Shown: positions 1 through 7,906 of the stretch, one piece after another | How positions within the stretch are numbered: position 1 is the first letter of the stretch | Layout of the letters: each line of letters opens with the position of its first letter | From: Sulfurovum sp. | Lineage (GTDB): Bacteria > Campylobacterota > Campylobacteria > Campylobacterales > Sulfurovaceae | Assembly (NCBI GenBank): GCA_030949725.1 | Contig: JAUZSE010000017.1 | Location: 1-43,238, forward strand | Direction: 5' to 3' | Length of the DNA stretch: 43,238 nucleotides | The notes under the pieces: model-generated | The model's input: only the letters and a program-made list of their open reading frames with translations | What the model was told of the DNA's origin: nothing | Database searches by the model: none | Translations under genes and position numbers: made by a program

Positions 1-129
1 CTATGCTCTTGTAGGATCAACGAGGTAAGAAAATTCTTTTGAATTTTTAAGCTTTAGGATGGTTCTTGCATTTAATGAGTGTTTGCCATCTTGTTTAACT
101 ACTTTTTTTAACAGTTTTGTTATTTTCAT
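1..129 (-). CDS. Small basic protein of unknown function, 42 aa
   Basis: An ATG at 127-129 (minus strand) opens a 42-codon frame that ends in TAG exactly at base 1. A good ribosome binding site (AAAGGAG, about 4 nt spacing) precedes it. The product is lysine-rich (begins MKITKLLKKVVKQDGKHSL) with no signal peptide or membrane segment, and I do not recognise the family. The main support that it is real is its promoter: a Pho-type box on the minus strand with a TATACT -10 lies about 45 nt upstream, divergent from the box of the lipoprotein gene at 276. It could be the front of a longer gene truncated by a frameshift, since other genes in the window are broken that way. Confidence 0.5.
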   Translation of the reverse strand: MKITKLLKKVVKQDGKHSLNARTILKLKNSKEFSYLVDPTRA

Positions 130-172
130 TTTTTCTCCTTTCTTTTAGTGTTTTCTCTTATGAGATACTGTA

Positions 173-204
173 AGTATAGACTACAACTATAACAAAGTGA
201 TAAC
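173..204 (-). promoter_or_regulatory. Pho-type box and -10, minus strand
   Basis: Read on the minus strand from 204, two 11-bp repeats (GTTATCACTTT then GTTATAGTTGT) are followed four bases later by TATACT (173-178). Repeat period and -10 distance match the plus-strand boxes at 2780, 12558 and 14486. It heads away from the box at 212, with a 7-nt gap, and would drive the 42-aa gene at 1-129. Confidence 0.6.
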
Positions 205-211
205 GCAAGAT

Positions 212-243
212 GTTACTAATTTGTTATAAAATTTTGTAAAAAT
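212..243 (+). promoter_or_regulatory. Pho-type box upstream of the first beta-helix lipoprotein
   Basis: Two 11-bp repeats (GTTACTAATTT, GTTATAAAATT) are followed by an AT-rich -10 region (TAAAAA at about 237-242). The -10 is weaker than at the other boxes. It lies about 30 nt before the ATG at 276 and is arranged back to back with the minus-strand box at 183-204. Confidence 0.6.
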
Positions 244-275
244 TCCTTGAACAAAAAATATTCAAGGAAAAGACA

Positions 276-1370
276 ATGACAAATTTTACAAAGATAATAC
301 TTTCAGCAGCAGCAATTGCTTCACTCAACGGATGTGGCGGAGGAAGTGATTCAGATCCTGCTCCAACACCAACACCAACACCTCCTTCTACATCTTGTAT
401 AACACCAAGTACGGTAACGCTTGCTGGAGATTTGACGGGATGTACACTTCTTACAGCAGATAAAGAATGGGAACTTGATGGACTTGTAGTGGTTACTACA
501 GGTGCAGAACTTAGAATTGAAGCAGGTACAACGATTAAAGGACATGATGGCACAGGAGATGCAACTTCTTATTTGGTAGTAGACAAAGGTGCGAAGATCA
601 TGGCTAAAGGTACAGCTGCTAAGCCAATCATATTTACATCTTTAGATACATCTGCTAAAGAAGTAGGTCAATGGGGTGGGGTGACTATTATTGGTAATGC
701 TGGAAATGAGCAGGTTCAACCATATGAAGTCAACACTCGATTTGTGGCAGAAAGAACTAATATGTCTGATAACTCAGGTGTATTAAAACATGTTAAGATT
801 CTCAATTCAGGAATTACTATGGCAGAAGATAAAGAGATTAACGGGCTTTCTTTTGTGGGTGTTGGTTCTGGAACAATTGTTGAAGATATCACGATTGACT
901 ATTCTGATGATGATGGTGTAGAAATTTGGGGTGGTACGGTAAATCTTACCAATGTAACCATCACACACTGTACAGATGACTACTTTGATATAGATGATGG
1001 TTTCTCTGGAACAGTAAAAAATCTTACGATCACTACAACAACAGGTAATGCAGGTATCGAAATGTCAGGTCAAACAGCAGCAACATTTGATGGATTTACA
1101 ATCACAACTGGGGCAACACAGGCAAAAGAAGGTGGTATTTACTTCAAGAAAGATGGCATAGGTGGACACTTTAAAAATGGTAGTGTTATCCATAACGGTG
1201 GTCAAGTTACAGCGCATGGTGCAATCCATTCTGCAGGTGAAGCGACTATTGCAAATGTATCCTTTGAAAATGTGACGCTTACTTCAGCTGCTGGACTTTA
1301 TTTTACAGGTGATTCAGCTGCGGCACTTGAAGCTAAGTTTAATACTGGCACAGGAAATACAAAAAACTAA
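276..1370 (+). CDS. Beta-helix-like lipoprotein, Pho-box controlled
   Basis: This is a 364-aa secreted lipoprotein. The N-terminus (MTNFTKIILSAAAIASLNGC) is a short hydrophobic leader ending in a loose lipobox LNGC, followed by a GGGSDSDPAPTPTPTP linker typical of surface-displayed lipoproteins. The body is a run of short hydrophobic beta repeats rich in G, N, T and D (for example VGQWGGVTIIGNAG, DYSDDDGVEIWGGTVNLTNVTI, HCTDDYFDIDDGFSGTVKNLTI), which suggests a right-handed parallel beta-helix with acidic, possibly cation-binding, turns. There are no recognisable catalytic residues. The start at 276 is supported by AAGGA seven bases upstream. A paralogue follows at 1546 and the TonB operon follows that. 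Inferred role: surface capture or degradation partner of the TonB-dependent receptor. The function is not established. Confidence 0.8.
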   Translation: MTNFTKIILSAAAIASLNGCGGGSDSDPAPTPTPTPPSTSCITPSTVTLAGDLTGCTLLTADKEWELDGLVVVTTGAELRIEAGTTIKGHDGTGDATSYLVVDKGAKIMAKGTAAKPIIFTSLDTSAKEVGQWGGVTIIGNAGNEQVQPYEVNTRFVAERTNMSDNSGVLKHVKILNSGITMAEDKEINGLSFVGVGSGTIVEDITIDYSDDDGVEIWGGTVNLTNVTITHCTDDYFDIDDGFSGTVKNLTITTTTGNAGIEMSGQTAATFDGFTITTGATQAKEGGIYFKKDGIGGHFKNGSVIHNGGQVTAHGAIHSAGEATIANVSFENVTLTSAAGLYFTGDSAAALEAKFNTGTGNTKN

Positions 1371-1383
1371 AATAGTATCATCA

Positions 1384-1419
1384 GTACCAAAGGAAGCGCT
1401 CTTTTGGCTTCTTTGGTAC
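1384..1419 (+). terminator. Strong hairpin after the first lipoprotein gene
   Basis: GTACCAAAGGAAGC pairs with GCTTCTTTGGTAC (one bulged G) around an 8-nt loop, 14 nt after the stop codon. It is followed by only a short T stretch (CCTCCTTTT). Likely an intrinsic terminator or 3' stabilising structure. Confidence 0.65.
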
Positions 1420-1441
1420 GCCTCCTTTTAACTACTTCATA

Positions 1442-1500
1442 CATTTTATAACAAATTGATTACAGACTTTGTTACCAATTTGTTATAAATACTTTATAGA
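1442..1500 (+). promoter_or_regulatory. Paired inverted Pho-type boxes upstream of the second lipoprotein
   Basis: The plus-strand box at 1471-1492 reads GTTACCAATTT then GTTATAAATAC, followed by TATAGA at 1495-1500. A minus-strand copy (GTAATCAATTT, GTTATAAAATG) occupies 1442-1463 with a 7-nt gap between the two heads. The pair forms a large imperfect palindrome. No minus-strand gene is available to the left copy, so it probably serves as an extra regulator site. Confidence 0.6.
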
Positions 1501-1545
1501 ATTTCACCAAATAGAAAACGTTACTGTTTTAACCAAGGAATGAAT

Positions 1546-2719
1546 ATGAATACTATAACAATGATTACGCTCTCAGCTGTAACTATAGCTTTATTAAGTG
1601 GATGTGGAGAGACAACTGTGAATCAGACACCTTCAGATGTAAACATAGTTATCGATAGCTATAATGGAAATACAACGCCTACAGTGCCTACGGAACCTAC
1701 CACTCCTCCTGAAGAGTCAGGATGTGTAGATCCAAGCAAACAGGAAACATTAAGTGGTGACCTTACTAATGATAGGACTTTGACCGCAGATACATTATGG
1801 ATTCTTGATGGTCTTGTGGCTGTCAAAAATGGAGCAACCTTAACCATAGAACCATGTACAACCATTGCAGGGTTAGCGGGTACAGGGGATGCAACATCTT
1901 TTATGATCATTGATAAAGGTTCTAAAATTATGGCAGAGGGTGAGAGTAGTAAAGCTATTACCTTTACATCAGCAAAAGTTGCAGTAGATGGTGGGAAGGG
2001 AGATGTAGGTCAATGGGGTGGATTGACACTCATCGGACATGCGGGGAATGATCAAGTGAATCCTTACGAAGTAAATACAGCTTTTTGCTGATGCTACAAA
2101 TATGGCTGATAGTTCAGGTATTTTAAAACATGTAAAAATTCTTAACTCAGGAATTACCATGGCAGAAGACAAAGAGATCAATGGACTTTCCCTTGTAGGT
2201 GTGGGTTCGGGTACAACGATTGAAGACCTTACTGTTGATTATTCTGATGATGACTGTGTTGAAGCTTGGGGTGGTACTGTGAACCTTACAAATGTAACCG
2301 TTTCTCACTGTACGGATGATCATTTTGATATAGACGATGGGTATTCAGGGACAGTGAAAAATCTTGTGATCAATCAAACGGGTGGAAATGCAGGCATAGA
2401 AATGTCAGGACATACTGTGGCTACTTTTGATGGACTTACCATTACACAAGATCTTTCAAATAAAGAGGGTGGTATCTTTTTAAAAAAGACGGAATCGGTG
2501 GTCACTTCTTAAATGTTACAGTGATGGACAACAGTGTTGAAGGTGCTGGTGCTAATTCATTCAAGAGGAGATGCAGATCTTGCCAATATATCATTTACCA
2601 ATGTAACACTTGGGGGAACTTCTTCAGACGCAAGATTTACAAATGATGTCAATAGTGGTGGTTCTGCTGCGGACATTGAGGAACTTTTTGATAATGGTAC
2701 AGGTAATACAGTAAATTAA
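1546..2719 (+). pseudogene. Second beta-helix-like lipoprotein, interrupted by three small indels
   Basis: This is a paralogue of the 276-1370 protein. The leader ends in a clear lipobox (ALLSGC), and an AAGGA six bases before the ATG at 1546 makes that start better than the one at 1540. The frame breaks three times. After VNTAF (about 2083) a T5 run has one T too many. Near 2475-2488 (LKKTE instead of the expected KKDGIGG) one T or A is missing. Near 2560, before IHSRGDADLANISF, a third shift occurs. Correcting the three restores alignment to paralogue 1 through the common C-terminus DNGTGNTVN. All shifts are single-base, so this may be sequencing error rather than a dead gene. It has its own Pho-type box pair. 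Confidence 0.75.
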
Positions 2720-2729
2720 AGAGAAAACA

Positions 2730-2750
2730 GAGTAGGTACTTTGCCTACTC
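2730..2750 (+). terminator. Hairpin after the second lipoprotein gene
   Basis: GAGTAGG and CCTACTC form a perfect 7-bp stem around a 7-nt loop, 10 nt after the stop codon. There is no good T run, so it may be a weak terminator separating the lipoprotein from the TonB operon. Confidence 0.5.
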
Positions 2751-2751
2751 T

Positions 2752-2811
2752 AGTTAAGTAACAAATTCATTACAGCAGTGTTTCCATTGTGTTATGAATA
2801 TTTGGCATAAT
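2752..2811 (+). promoter_or_regulatory. Paired Pho-type boxes and promoter of the TonB operon
   Basis: The plus-strand box at 2780-2801 (GTTTCCATTGT, GTTATGAATAT) is followed by CATAAT at 2806-2811. The following AATTCCACAAATA is identical to that after the -10 of the pit promoter near 12902. A minus-strand copy (GTAATGAATTT, GTTACTTAACT) lies at 2752-2773, with a 6-nt gap. This would drive the DUF3450 gene at 2863 and the operon behind it. Confidence 0.65.
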
Positions 2812-2862
2812 TCCACAAATAAAATCACAGCACGATTTTTTAATACTAAACAAGGAAGAATA

Positions 2863-3630
2863 ATGGGTAACTTTAAACAGCTGGTCTTTGCATCAACGCT
2901 TATCGCAATCACAAGCACCTCTCTTATCGCAGCAAACAATGCAGAAATGATTCAATCGATCATGAAGCTTAGGGGAGAGGTAGAAGGTCTTTACGGTCAG
3001 ATAGATGAGAATAAAGACAACTACAAATCAAAAATGAAATCGTATGCTATGCAAGTGGCTGACAACGAAGCACAGATCAACAGAAAAGATACAGCACTTA
3101 AAGTAGCCAATGCTGAGATGAAAAACCTTGAGAAGATCATAGCGGACAAGGGAGCTTCTGGAAATGATTTGACACCTATGATTGCCACTGCACTGAATAA
3201 CCTTGCAAGGATAATTAAATCAGGTATTCCTTTTAAAGTGGATGACCGCATAGCAGATATAGAAAAAATAAAAGCAGACCTTAAAGCTGGAAACATTAGT
3301 CAGGAGAAAGCACTTTCTTTGACTTGGGCTTCTTATGATGATGTGCTTAGAATGACAAAAGAGATTGGTATTTTTAAACAGCAGATCAGTGTGAATGGAG
3401 AAGAGAAACTTGCGAAAGTTGCCAAGATAGGAAGTGTGATGCTCTTTTTTATCACGCCAGATGAGCAGATGGGGTATGCAAAAAGAAGTGGCGACAAGTA
3501 TAGCTTTGTAGCAGTAGATGACACAAAGAGTAAAAAAGAGATCCATGATCTTTTTGATGCCTTACTTAAGCAAATTAGAACAGGGTACTTTAGCCTACCC
3601 AATGCATTGTTAGTATCAGGAGCAAAATAA
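2863..3630 (+). CDS. DUF3450-type periplasmic protein of a TonB operon
   Basis: The 255-aa product starts at the ATG at 2863 (MGNFKQLVFASTL...), which has AAGGA upstream. The in-frame GTG at 2794 lies inside the promoter and can be excluded. A signal peptide ends near SLIAANN. Residues about 25-105 are coiled coil, and the C-terminal half carries the DUF3450-like pattern: LTPMIATALNNL, then IPFKVDDRIADIEKIKADL, then a YFSLPNALL end. In Vibrio and Shewanella, DUF3450 genes head TonB2-type clusters with TtpC/ExbB/ExbD/TonB, exactly as here. Its role in those systems is thought to be accessory to the energy-transducing complex. The stop overlaps the next ATG (TAATG), so translation is probably coupled. 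Confidence 0.8.
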   Translation: MGNFKQLVFASTLIAITSTSLIAANNAEMIQSIMKLRGEVEGLYGQIDENKDNYKSKMKSYAMQVADNEAQINRKDTALKVANAEMKNLEKIIADKGASGNDLTPMIATALNNLARIIKSGIPFKVDDRIADIEKIKADLKAGNISQEKALSLTWASYDDVLRMTKEIGIFKQQISVNGEEKLAKVAKIGSVMLFFITPDEQMGYAKRSGDKYSFVAVDDTKSKKEIHDLFDALLKQIRTGYFSLPNALLVSGAK

Positions 3631-4340
3631 TGAAAAAAATTATCTTTATCATCACAGCAGCACTGCTGGTTGTGAATGCAAATGCAAATGAACTTAGTAA
3701 CGCATATAAAAAAGAATATACTTTTCTTAAAGCACAAAAATCTGAGCTTCAAAGTAGATTTATCAAAGATGAGGTAAATCAAAAAGAAGATCTTGCCAAA
3801 GCAGATGTAAAACTCAATACATTGCAAGAAGATTTAATCAAAGTTTCAGATGCACTTAAAACAGCACAAGAGAAACTTCAAAAGTTGACACAAAAAGCCA
3901 ATGAGGTAACAGAGAATGGAGATATTACTTCTACGGTGACCATGCAAGCACTTTCTGCACTTAAAGAGTATGGGGTAGAGATAAATGATTCAAATAAAAC
4001 GAGTAATTTAGAAAAGTTACAACAAGCGTTTACTGTATCTGAAAAACTTTATGAAGAACTTTCTTCTATAAGAAACAGTAAAGGTAAATTTTATCTTCCA
4101 AACGGTAAGCCAGTTGAAGCAGATATCGTTAAAGTGGGAAATGTTGCAGCGTATGGATTAGCCAAAGAAGCCGCGGGTGCTTTGACTCCTGCGGGTGAAG
4201 GTAAGTACAAACTCTGGAACTCTGCTGATGCTTCAGATGATGCAAAAGCATTGCATTCAGGTGTTAGCACAGAAGGTTTAAATATCTTTATCTATGAAAA
4301 TTTAGATAAAGAGATAGAGTTTAAAAAGAGAAAACAGTGA
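3630..4340 (+). CDS. Periplasmic coiled-coil protein, split N-terminal half of a TtpC-like protein
   Basis: The 236-aa product has a signal peptide (MKKIIFIITAALLVVNANA) and a long coiled coil over residues 20-100 (KSELQSRFIKDEVNQKEDL...). A compact region follows, with FYLPNGKPVEADIVKVGNVAAYG. That last pattern matches the periplasmic domain that, in TtpC proteins of Vibrio-type TonB2 systems, is fused in front of a MotA/TolQ/ExbB channel domain. Here the channel domain is a separate gene starting inside this gene's stop codon (TGATG overlap at 4338-4342). The pair therefore looks like a natural split of TtpC, or the result of a small frameshift. The overlap with a proper ATG favours a genuine split. 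Confidence 0.7.
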   Translation: MKKIIFIITAALLVVNANANELSNAYKKEYTFLKAQKSELQSRFIKDEVNQKEDLAKADVKLNTLQEDLIKVSDALKTAQEKLQKLTQKANEVTENGDITSTVTMQALSALKEYGVEINDSNKTSNLEKLQQAFTVSEKLYEELSSIRNSKGKFYLPNGKPVEADIVKVGNVAAYGLAKEAAGALTPAGEGKYKLWNSADASDDAKALHSGVSTEGLNIFIYENLDKEIEFKKRKQ

Positions 4341-4954
4341 TGGATACAGTCAGAGCCGGTGACTCTATTGGGTATATCATTTTGGCTCTTGGATTGTTTG
4401 GCTTTCTTTTGATCTTGATGCGAATAGGACTTCTTAGTAAGTCTGGATCAAATGTGGAACAGTTGACAAAAGCAGTGGTTGAAAAACTCAACACTGGTTC
4501 TATAGAAGATGCTCAAGAAGCGATCAAAGGGTATAAAGGATCTACGGCTAGAGTACTTAAAGCAACGCTGAGAAACATTACAAGAGACAGAGAACACATC
4601 GAAGATATTGTCACAGAGAACATTCTTAATGAGAGTAGTTCTATTGATAAGTTTGGATCTTTTGTATTGGTGATCGCTGCGGTAGCATCACTGCTTGGAC
4701 TTCTAGGAACGGTAACAGGGATGATTTCAACCTTTGACATCATTACTGAACATGGAACGGGAGATCCGAAGTTACTTTCAGGAGGTATCTCTGAAGCACT
4801 AGTGACTACTATGCTAGGGCTTATTGTAGCGATTCCTTTGTTGCTTCTTGGGAATCTTCTCTCTGGATGGGGTCAGAAGATCAAAGACTCTATGGAGCAG
4901 AGTGCACTGCATGTCATTAATGTTTTTGAGAAAAACAACATCGGTAATCGGTAA
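4340..4954 (+). CDS. exbB: ExbB/TolQ/MotA-family channel protein 1 (TtpC channel half)
   Basis: The 204-aa inner-membrane protein begins MDTVRAGDSIGYIILALGLFGFLL, a first membrane helix right at the N-terminus. Two more helices follow with the MotA/TolQ/ExbB signature: FVLVIAAVASLLGLLGTVTGMISTF and ISEALVTTMLGLIVAIPLLLLG. The ATG at 4340 is preferred over the GTG at 4337 because it overlaps the upstream stop as TGATG. It forms the proton channel with ExbD and energises TonB. Two ExbB-type genes in a row are typical of TtpC-containing TonB2 systems. It ends six bases before the second ExbB gene. Confidence 0.85.
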   Translation: MDTVRAGDSIGYIILALGLFGFLLILMRIGLLSKSGSNVEQLTKAVVEKLNTGSIEDAQEAIKGYKGSTARVLKATLRNITRDREHIEDIVTENILNESSSIDKFGSFVLVIAAVASLLGLLGTVTGMISTFDIITEHGTGDPKLLSGGISEALVTTMLGLIVAIPLLLLGNLLSGWGQKIKDSMEQSALHVINVFEKNNIGNR

Positions 4955-4960
4955 ATAGAG

Positions 4961-5565
4961 ATGTTTGATTTTGTAGGAGATTTTGTCTCCTTAATGAATG
5001 CTGGTGGCTTTGTGATGTGGATACTTTTTGTACTCAACTTAGCACTATGGTACGGGTTGGGATTTAGATATCTTATGTTAAAACGTAGACCAAAGGAAGT
5101 GTGAGAAGACTGGTAGAAAAACATGAGCAAAGAGGTGAGGCACAAGATATAAGAGGGATGCTTGACAAGGCAGTATCTGATGCGGTAAAGGCAGCAAGAG
5201 TAGCAAAAAGTTTAGGTTTAAAACCGCGAAATTTTGTGACCGATGCTATGGCTCCTTATATGATGCAAACGGGAACTTATGCGACTACAGTGAAGACCAT
5301 TGTGATATTGGCACCACTGATTGGACTACTTGGGACGGTAATTGGGATGATAGAGACTTTTGATGCTTTACAATCAAGTGCTATGTTCTCTCAAGGAAAC
5401 TCCATATCTGGTGGTATTTCAAAAGCATTGTTTACCACGGAGTTAGGTCTTGTAGTTGCTGTACCTGGATTGATAGTAGGAAAAATTCTTGACAGAAAAG
5501 AAGAACGATATGAACTAGAATTTGAGCAGATCACAGATGTAATATGTACAAAGGATGAAGTATGA
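4961..5565 (+). pseudogene. exbB: ExbB-family channel protein 2, one frameshift
   Basis: The true start is ATG 4961 (MFDFVGDFVSLMNAGGFVMW...), giving the first membrane helix and then RYLMLKRRPKEV before a TGA at 5102. The rest of ExbB continues in the next frame from about 5089: RRLVEKHEQRGEAQDIRGML, then helices with LIGLLGTVIGMIETFDAL and ISKALFTTELGLVVAVPGLI. Restoring one base in the CCAAAGGAAG stretch (5091-5099) yields PKGSVRRLVEKHE and one 201-aa protein of normal ExbB length. A programmed shift is unlikely because no classical slippery heptamer is present. The 3' end overlaps exbD by 4 bases (ATGA). If the shift is real, the operon would lack its second channel subunit; sequencing error is the simpler reading. 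Confidence 0.8.
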
Positions 5566-5966
5566 GATTTAGACCGAGAAAGCAAAATATTGACAGTATA
5601 GATGTTTCACCATTGATCGATATGGTATTTATATTGTTGATATTTTTTATGGTGACCACGACATTTGTTAAAGATATGAAGTTGGATCTTAACCGACCTT
5701 CTGCCGCATCTGCAAGTAAAGCTTCATCTAAAGTGATACGTGTGTACATTGACAATACCCATGAAATTTACATTGACAACCAACCTGTAAAACTTTGGGC
5801 AGTGCAAAGTAAGCTAAGAGATTTGCTTAGAGGGAACAATGAAAAGTCAGTACTTGTAATCGCTGATGCGATGATCCCTGTGGAAAGACTGATCGATGTG
5901 GTAGATGAGTGTCGATTGAGTGGTGCAAAAGATGTTGCAGTCTCTACAACCAAAGAGATGGGTTGA
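5562..5966 (+). CDS. exbD: ExbD/TolR-family protein
   Basis: The 134-aa protein has a short cytoplasmic N-terminus (MRFRPRKQNIDSIDVSPLID) and one membrane helix with the invariant proton-pathway aspartate in SPLIDMVFILLIFFMVTTTF. A periplasmic domain ends with VERLIDVVDECRLSGAKDVAVSTT, the usual ExbD C-terminal fold. It partners the two ExbB proteins and TonB in the inner membrane. The start codon overlaps the stop of the upstream gene as ATGA. Length is normal. Confidence 0.9.
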   Translation: MRFRPRKQNIDSIDVSPLIDMVFILLIFFMVTTTFVKDMKLDLNRPSAASASKASSKVIRVYIDNTHEIYIDNQPVKLWAVQSKLRDLLRGNNEKSVLVIADAMIPVERLIDVVDECRLSGAKDVAVSTTKEMG

Positions 5967-5973
5967 TAAAGAA

Positions 5974-6608
5974 ATGTTTGTAAATAAAAGTGATATGCGC
6001 AAAAGAAATATTTTTGCACTCTTTTCTATGCTTTTTGGAGCCTTTTTGATGGTTCTTCTTGTCGTCACTTTTAACAAAGATGTCAAGAAAAAAGAAGAAG
6101 TTAAAAAAGAGCAGATGCGTTACGTGAAGGTGAAAAAGTACAAGAAATAAAGAAAGCAAAGCCAAAACCAAAGCCAAAGAAAAAGGCTACACCCAAAGCA
6201 CCACTCCCTGACCTTTCCTCTATGTTGGGTGGTATAGAGATGGATATTCCTGAGTTTGAATTGGGAAATATCGCAGGGAATCCGAATGATCTTTTGGGTG
6301 ACATTGCTAGAAATGCAGCGATGAGTGAAGGCACGGTAGATACAAAACCAAGAGTACTTTCACGTTCTCCTATGCAGTATCCCTCAAGTGCTATGAAAAA
6401 ACGTATTAAGGGTTATGTGGTGATTAATCTTCTCATTGATACAGATGGAAGTATAGAAGCGGCTAAAGTGTTACAGTCCTCACCTCCTGGTGTATTTGAT
6501 GCAGCAGCACTTTCTGGTATTCGGTCTTGGAGATTTGCTCCAGGTAAGTATAAAGGAAGACCTGTAAAAGTATGGGCAAAACAAAAAGTCAGATTTGACT
6601 TTAATTAA
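5974..6608 (+). pseudogene. tonB: TonB energy transducer, one frameshift
   Basis: The N-terminal part starts at 5974 (MFVNKSDMRKRNIFALFSML...) with a single membrane helix (FALFSMLFGAFLMVLLVVTF) and runs to a TAA at 6148. The continuation lies in the next frame: VQEIKKAKPKPKPKKKATPK (the Lys/Pro periplasmic spacer), then a TonB C-terminal domain (RSPMQYPSSAMKKRIKGYV, GSIEAAKVLQSSPPGVFDAA, SGIRSWRFAPGKYKGRPVKV). The open region of the second frame begins at 6105. One base missing in an A-run between 6103 and 6137 therefore explains the break, and the corrected protein has about 211 aa. It would span the periplasm and drive the receptor encoded at 7907. Confidence 0.85.
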
Positions 6609-6617
6609 GGAGTAGAG

Positions 6618-7889
6618 ATGCAAAAGATATTGAATGTGAAAGTATTAAAAGTATCACTGTTACTATTGGCACTTTCTACTTTTGTAGAGGCAAAAAATAC
6701 AAATGTTCTTGAAGTGGATCATTTGTCTTTGGCAAGTATGATGGTTTATGACGGAAAATTTGCTAAAGCCAATGCTGAACTTGAAGAAGCTAGAAAAATG
6801 GATAAAGATCTTGATATGTCCAAGTATTACACCATTAAAGGTGTGATAGCGATGCGTCAGGAGAAACACAATCAAGCGATAACGTATTTGAAAAAAGCGG
6901 TGAAAGCTACCAAATCAAAAGTATATAAAGCACCAGCAGCAGAAGTAGAACAAAGAAAACATCTTTTTCTTTTGGTTCTGAACCTAAAAGTGTCAAAGAC
7001 ACAAACTGTGTCTTTTGATGGCGAGAAGATTAGGAAAGAGCAGTTGCAAAGACTTTATAGTCATTTGAGTCAAGAGTCATATAAGGTTAAAAATTATTTG
7101 GCGACGATCAAATATCTTGATCTTCAAGGTTCTTCAGGAAGAGATCAGGCAGCAAAATATATGTTAAGAGCCGATTGTTACTGGAAAAGTGGGAACAAAG
7201 CAGCTTCTGTTTCTATCTTGACAAAGGGTGCACAGTCTTTTCCTAAAGATCAATCTTTATTGAAACAGAAGTTTTATTACTTTACAGAGTTGGGATTGTA
7301 TCAAGAAGCGATTAAGAGTGCCAAATCCTACATGAAACGTGCAAAACCAAATGCAAAAGAGTATATGGCATTGGCACAAATGTTACTCTCTGGAGGACAA
7401 AGAAATGAAGCGCTTAAAGTCTTGGAAGAGACAAAATTACTTTTTCCAAAAAATGCAAAAGTGAGCATGTTACTAGGTCACTTGTATATGAAAAGAGGCA
7501 TGGAATATACCACTGCCAACCTTTTTGAGCAAGGGTCGTATTATGAACGTAAATATGTAAAAGAAGCAGCAGAACTTCATAGAAGGGTGGGGCTTATACC
7601 CCATGCACTTTATTTAAATTCTCAGATTTCTGATAATACAGAAAAGTTAAAACAGAAAATAGCGATCTATGTGGGTCGTCAAGAATATGAAAAGATCATA
7701 GGCTTAATAGATGCTCTGAAGAGATATAAAATGCTTGATGATGATACTATAAGATATGCTGTAGCCTATGCATACTATATGGCAAAAGATTATGAAGAAG
7801 CAGAGAAACAACTGAAGAAGATAACAGATAATGAGCTTTTTCTAAAGCGACGATTATTAGAAAAATATAGAAAAATGTCAAGACAATAG
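6618..7889 (+). CDS. Secreted TPR-repeat protein of the TonB operon
   Basis: The 423-aa protein has a signal peptide (KVSLLLLALSTFVEAKN). Several tetratricopeptide-like repeats follow: MMVYDGKFAKANAELEEARK, YYTIKGVIAMRQEKHNQAI, YYFTELGLYQEAIKSAKSYM, and MLLSGGQRNEALKVLEETK. The C-terminal helices include YAVAYAYYMAKDYEEAEKQL. A TPR protein is a regular last or second-last member of TtpC-type TonB clusters and is thought to be a periplasmic scaffold. It starts 9 bases after tonB with AAGGAG upstream and lies 17 bases before the receptor gene, so it is part of the same transcript. Confidence 0.8.
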   Translation: MQKILNVKVLKVSLLLLALSTFVEAKNTNVLEVDHLSLASMMVYDGKFAKANAELEEARKMDKDLDMSKYYTIKGVIAMRQEKHNQAITYLKKAVKATKSKVYKAPAAEVEQRKHLFLLVLNLKVSKTQTVSFDGEKIRKEQLQRLYSHLSQESYKVKNYLATIKYLDLQGSSGRDQAAKYMLRADCYWKSGNKAASVSILTKGAQSFPKDQSLLKQKFYYFTELGLYQEAIKSAKSYMKRAKPNAKEYMALAQMLLSGGQRNEALKVLEETKLLFPKNAKVSMLLGHLYMKRGMEYTTANLFEQGSYYERKYVKEAAELHRRVGLIPHALYLNSQISDNTEKLKQKIAIYVGRQEYEKIIGLIDALKRYKMLDDDTIRYAVAYAYYMAKDYEEAEKQLKKITDNELFLKRRLLEKYRKMSRQ

Positions 7890-7906
7890 TATGGAGTGTA
7901 TATAAC

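Noticed and set aside
183..233. Fur (iron) boxes in front of the TonB genes
   Set aside because: The AT-rich inverted repeats superficially suggest Fur, but the 11-bp direct-repeat period, the fixed distance to the -10 and the shared sites at pit and the PhoB-like regulator fit a Pho-type activator better. An iron role is not fully excluded.
2794..2862. Upstream GTG start for the DUF3450 protein
   Set aside because: It lies inside the box and -10 region and would bury the signal peptide. ATG 2863 has an RBS.
3630..4340. Coiled-coil protein as a TolC-type adaptor
   Set aside because: The length, the signal peptide and the position directly before an ExbB channel gene fit the TtpC periplasmic domain instead.
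5089..5104. Programmed frameshift in exbB2
   Set aside because: There is no classical slippery heptamer and no clear stimulating structure, and many other genes in the window show single-base breaks.
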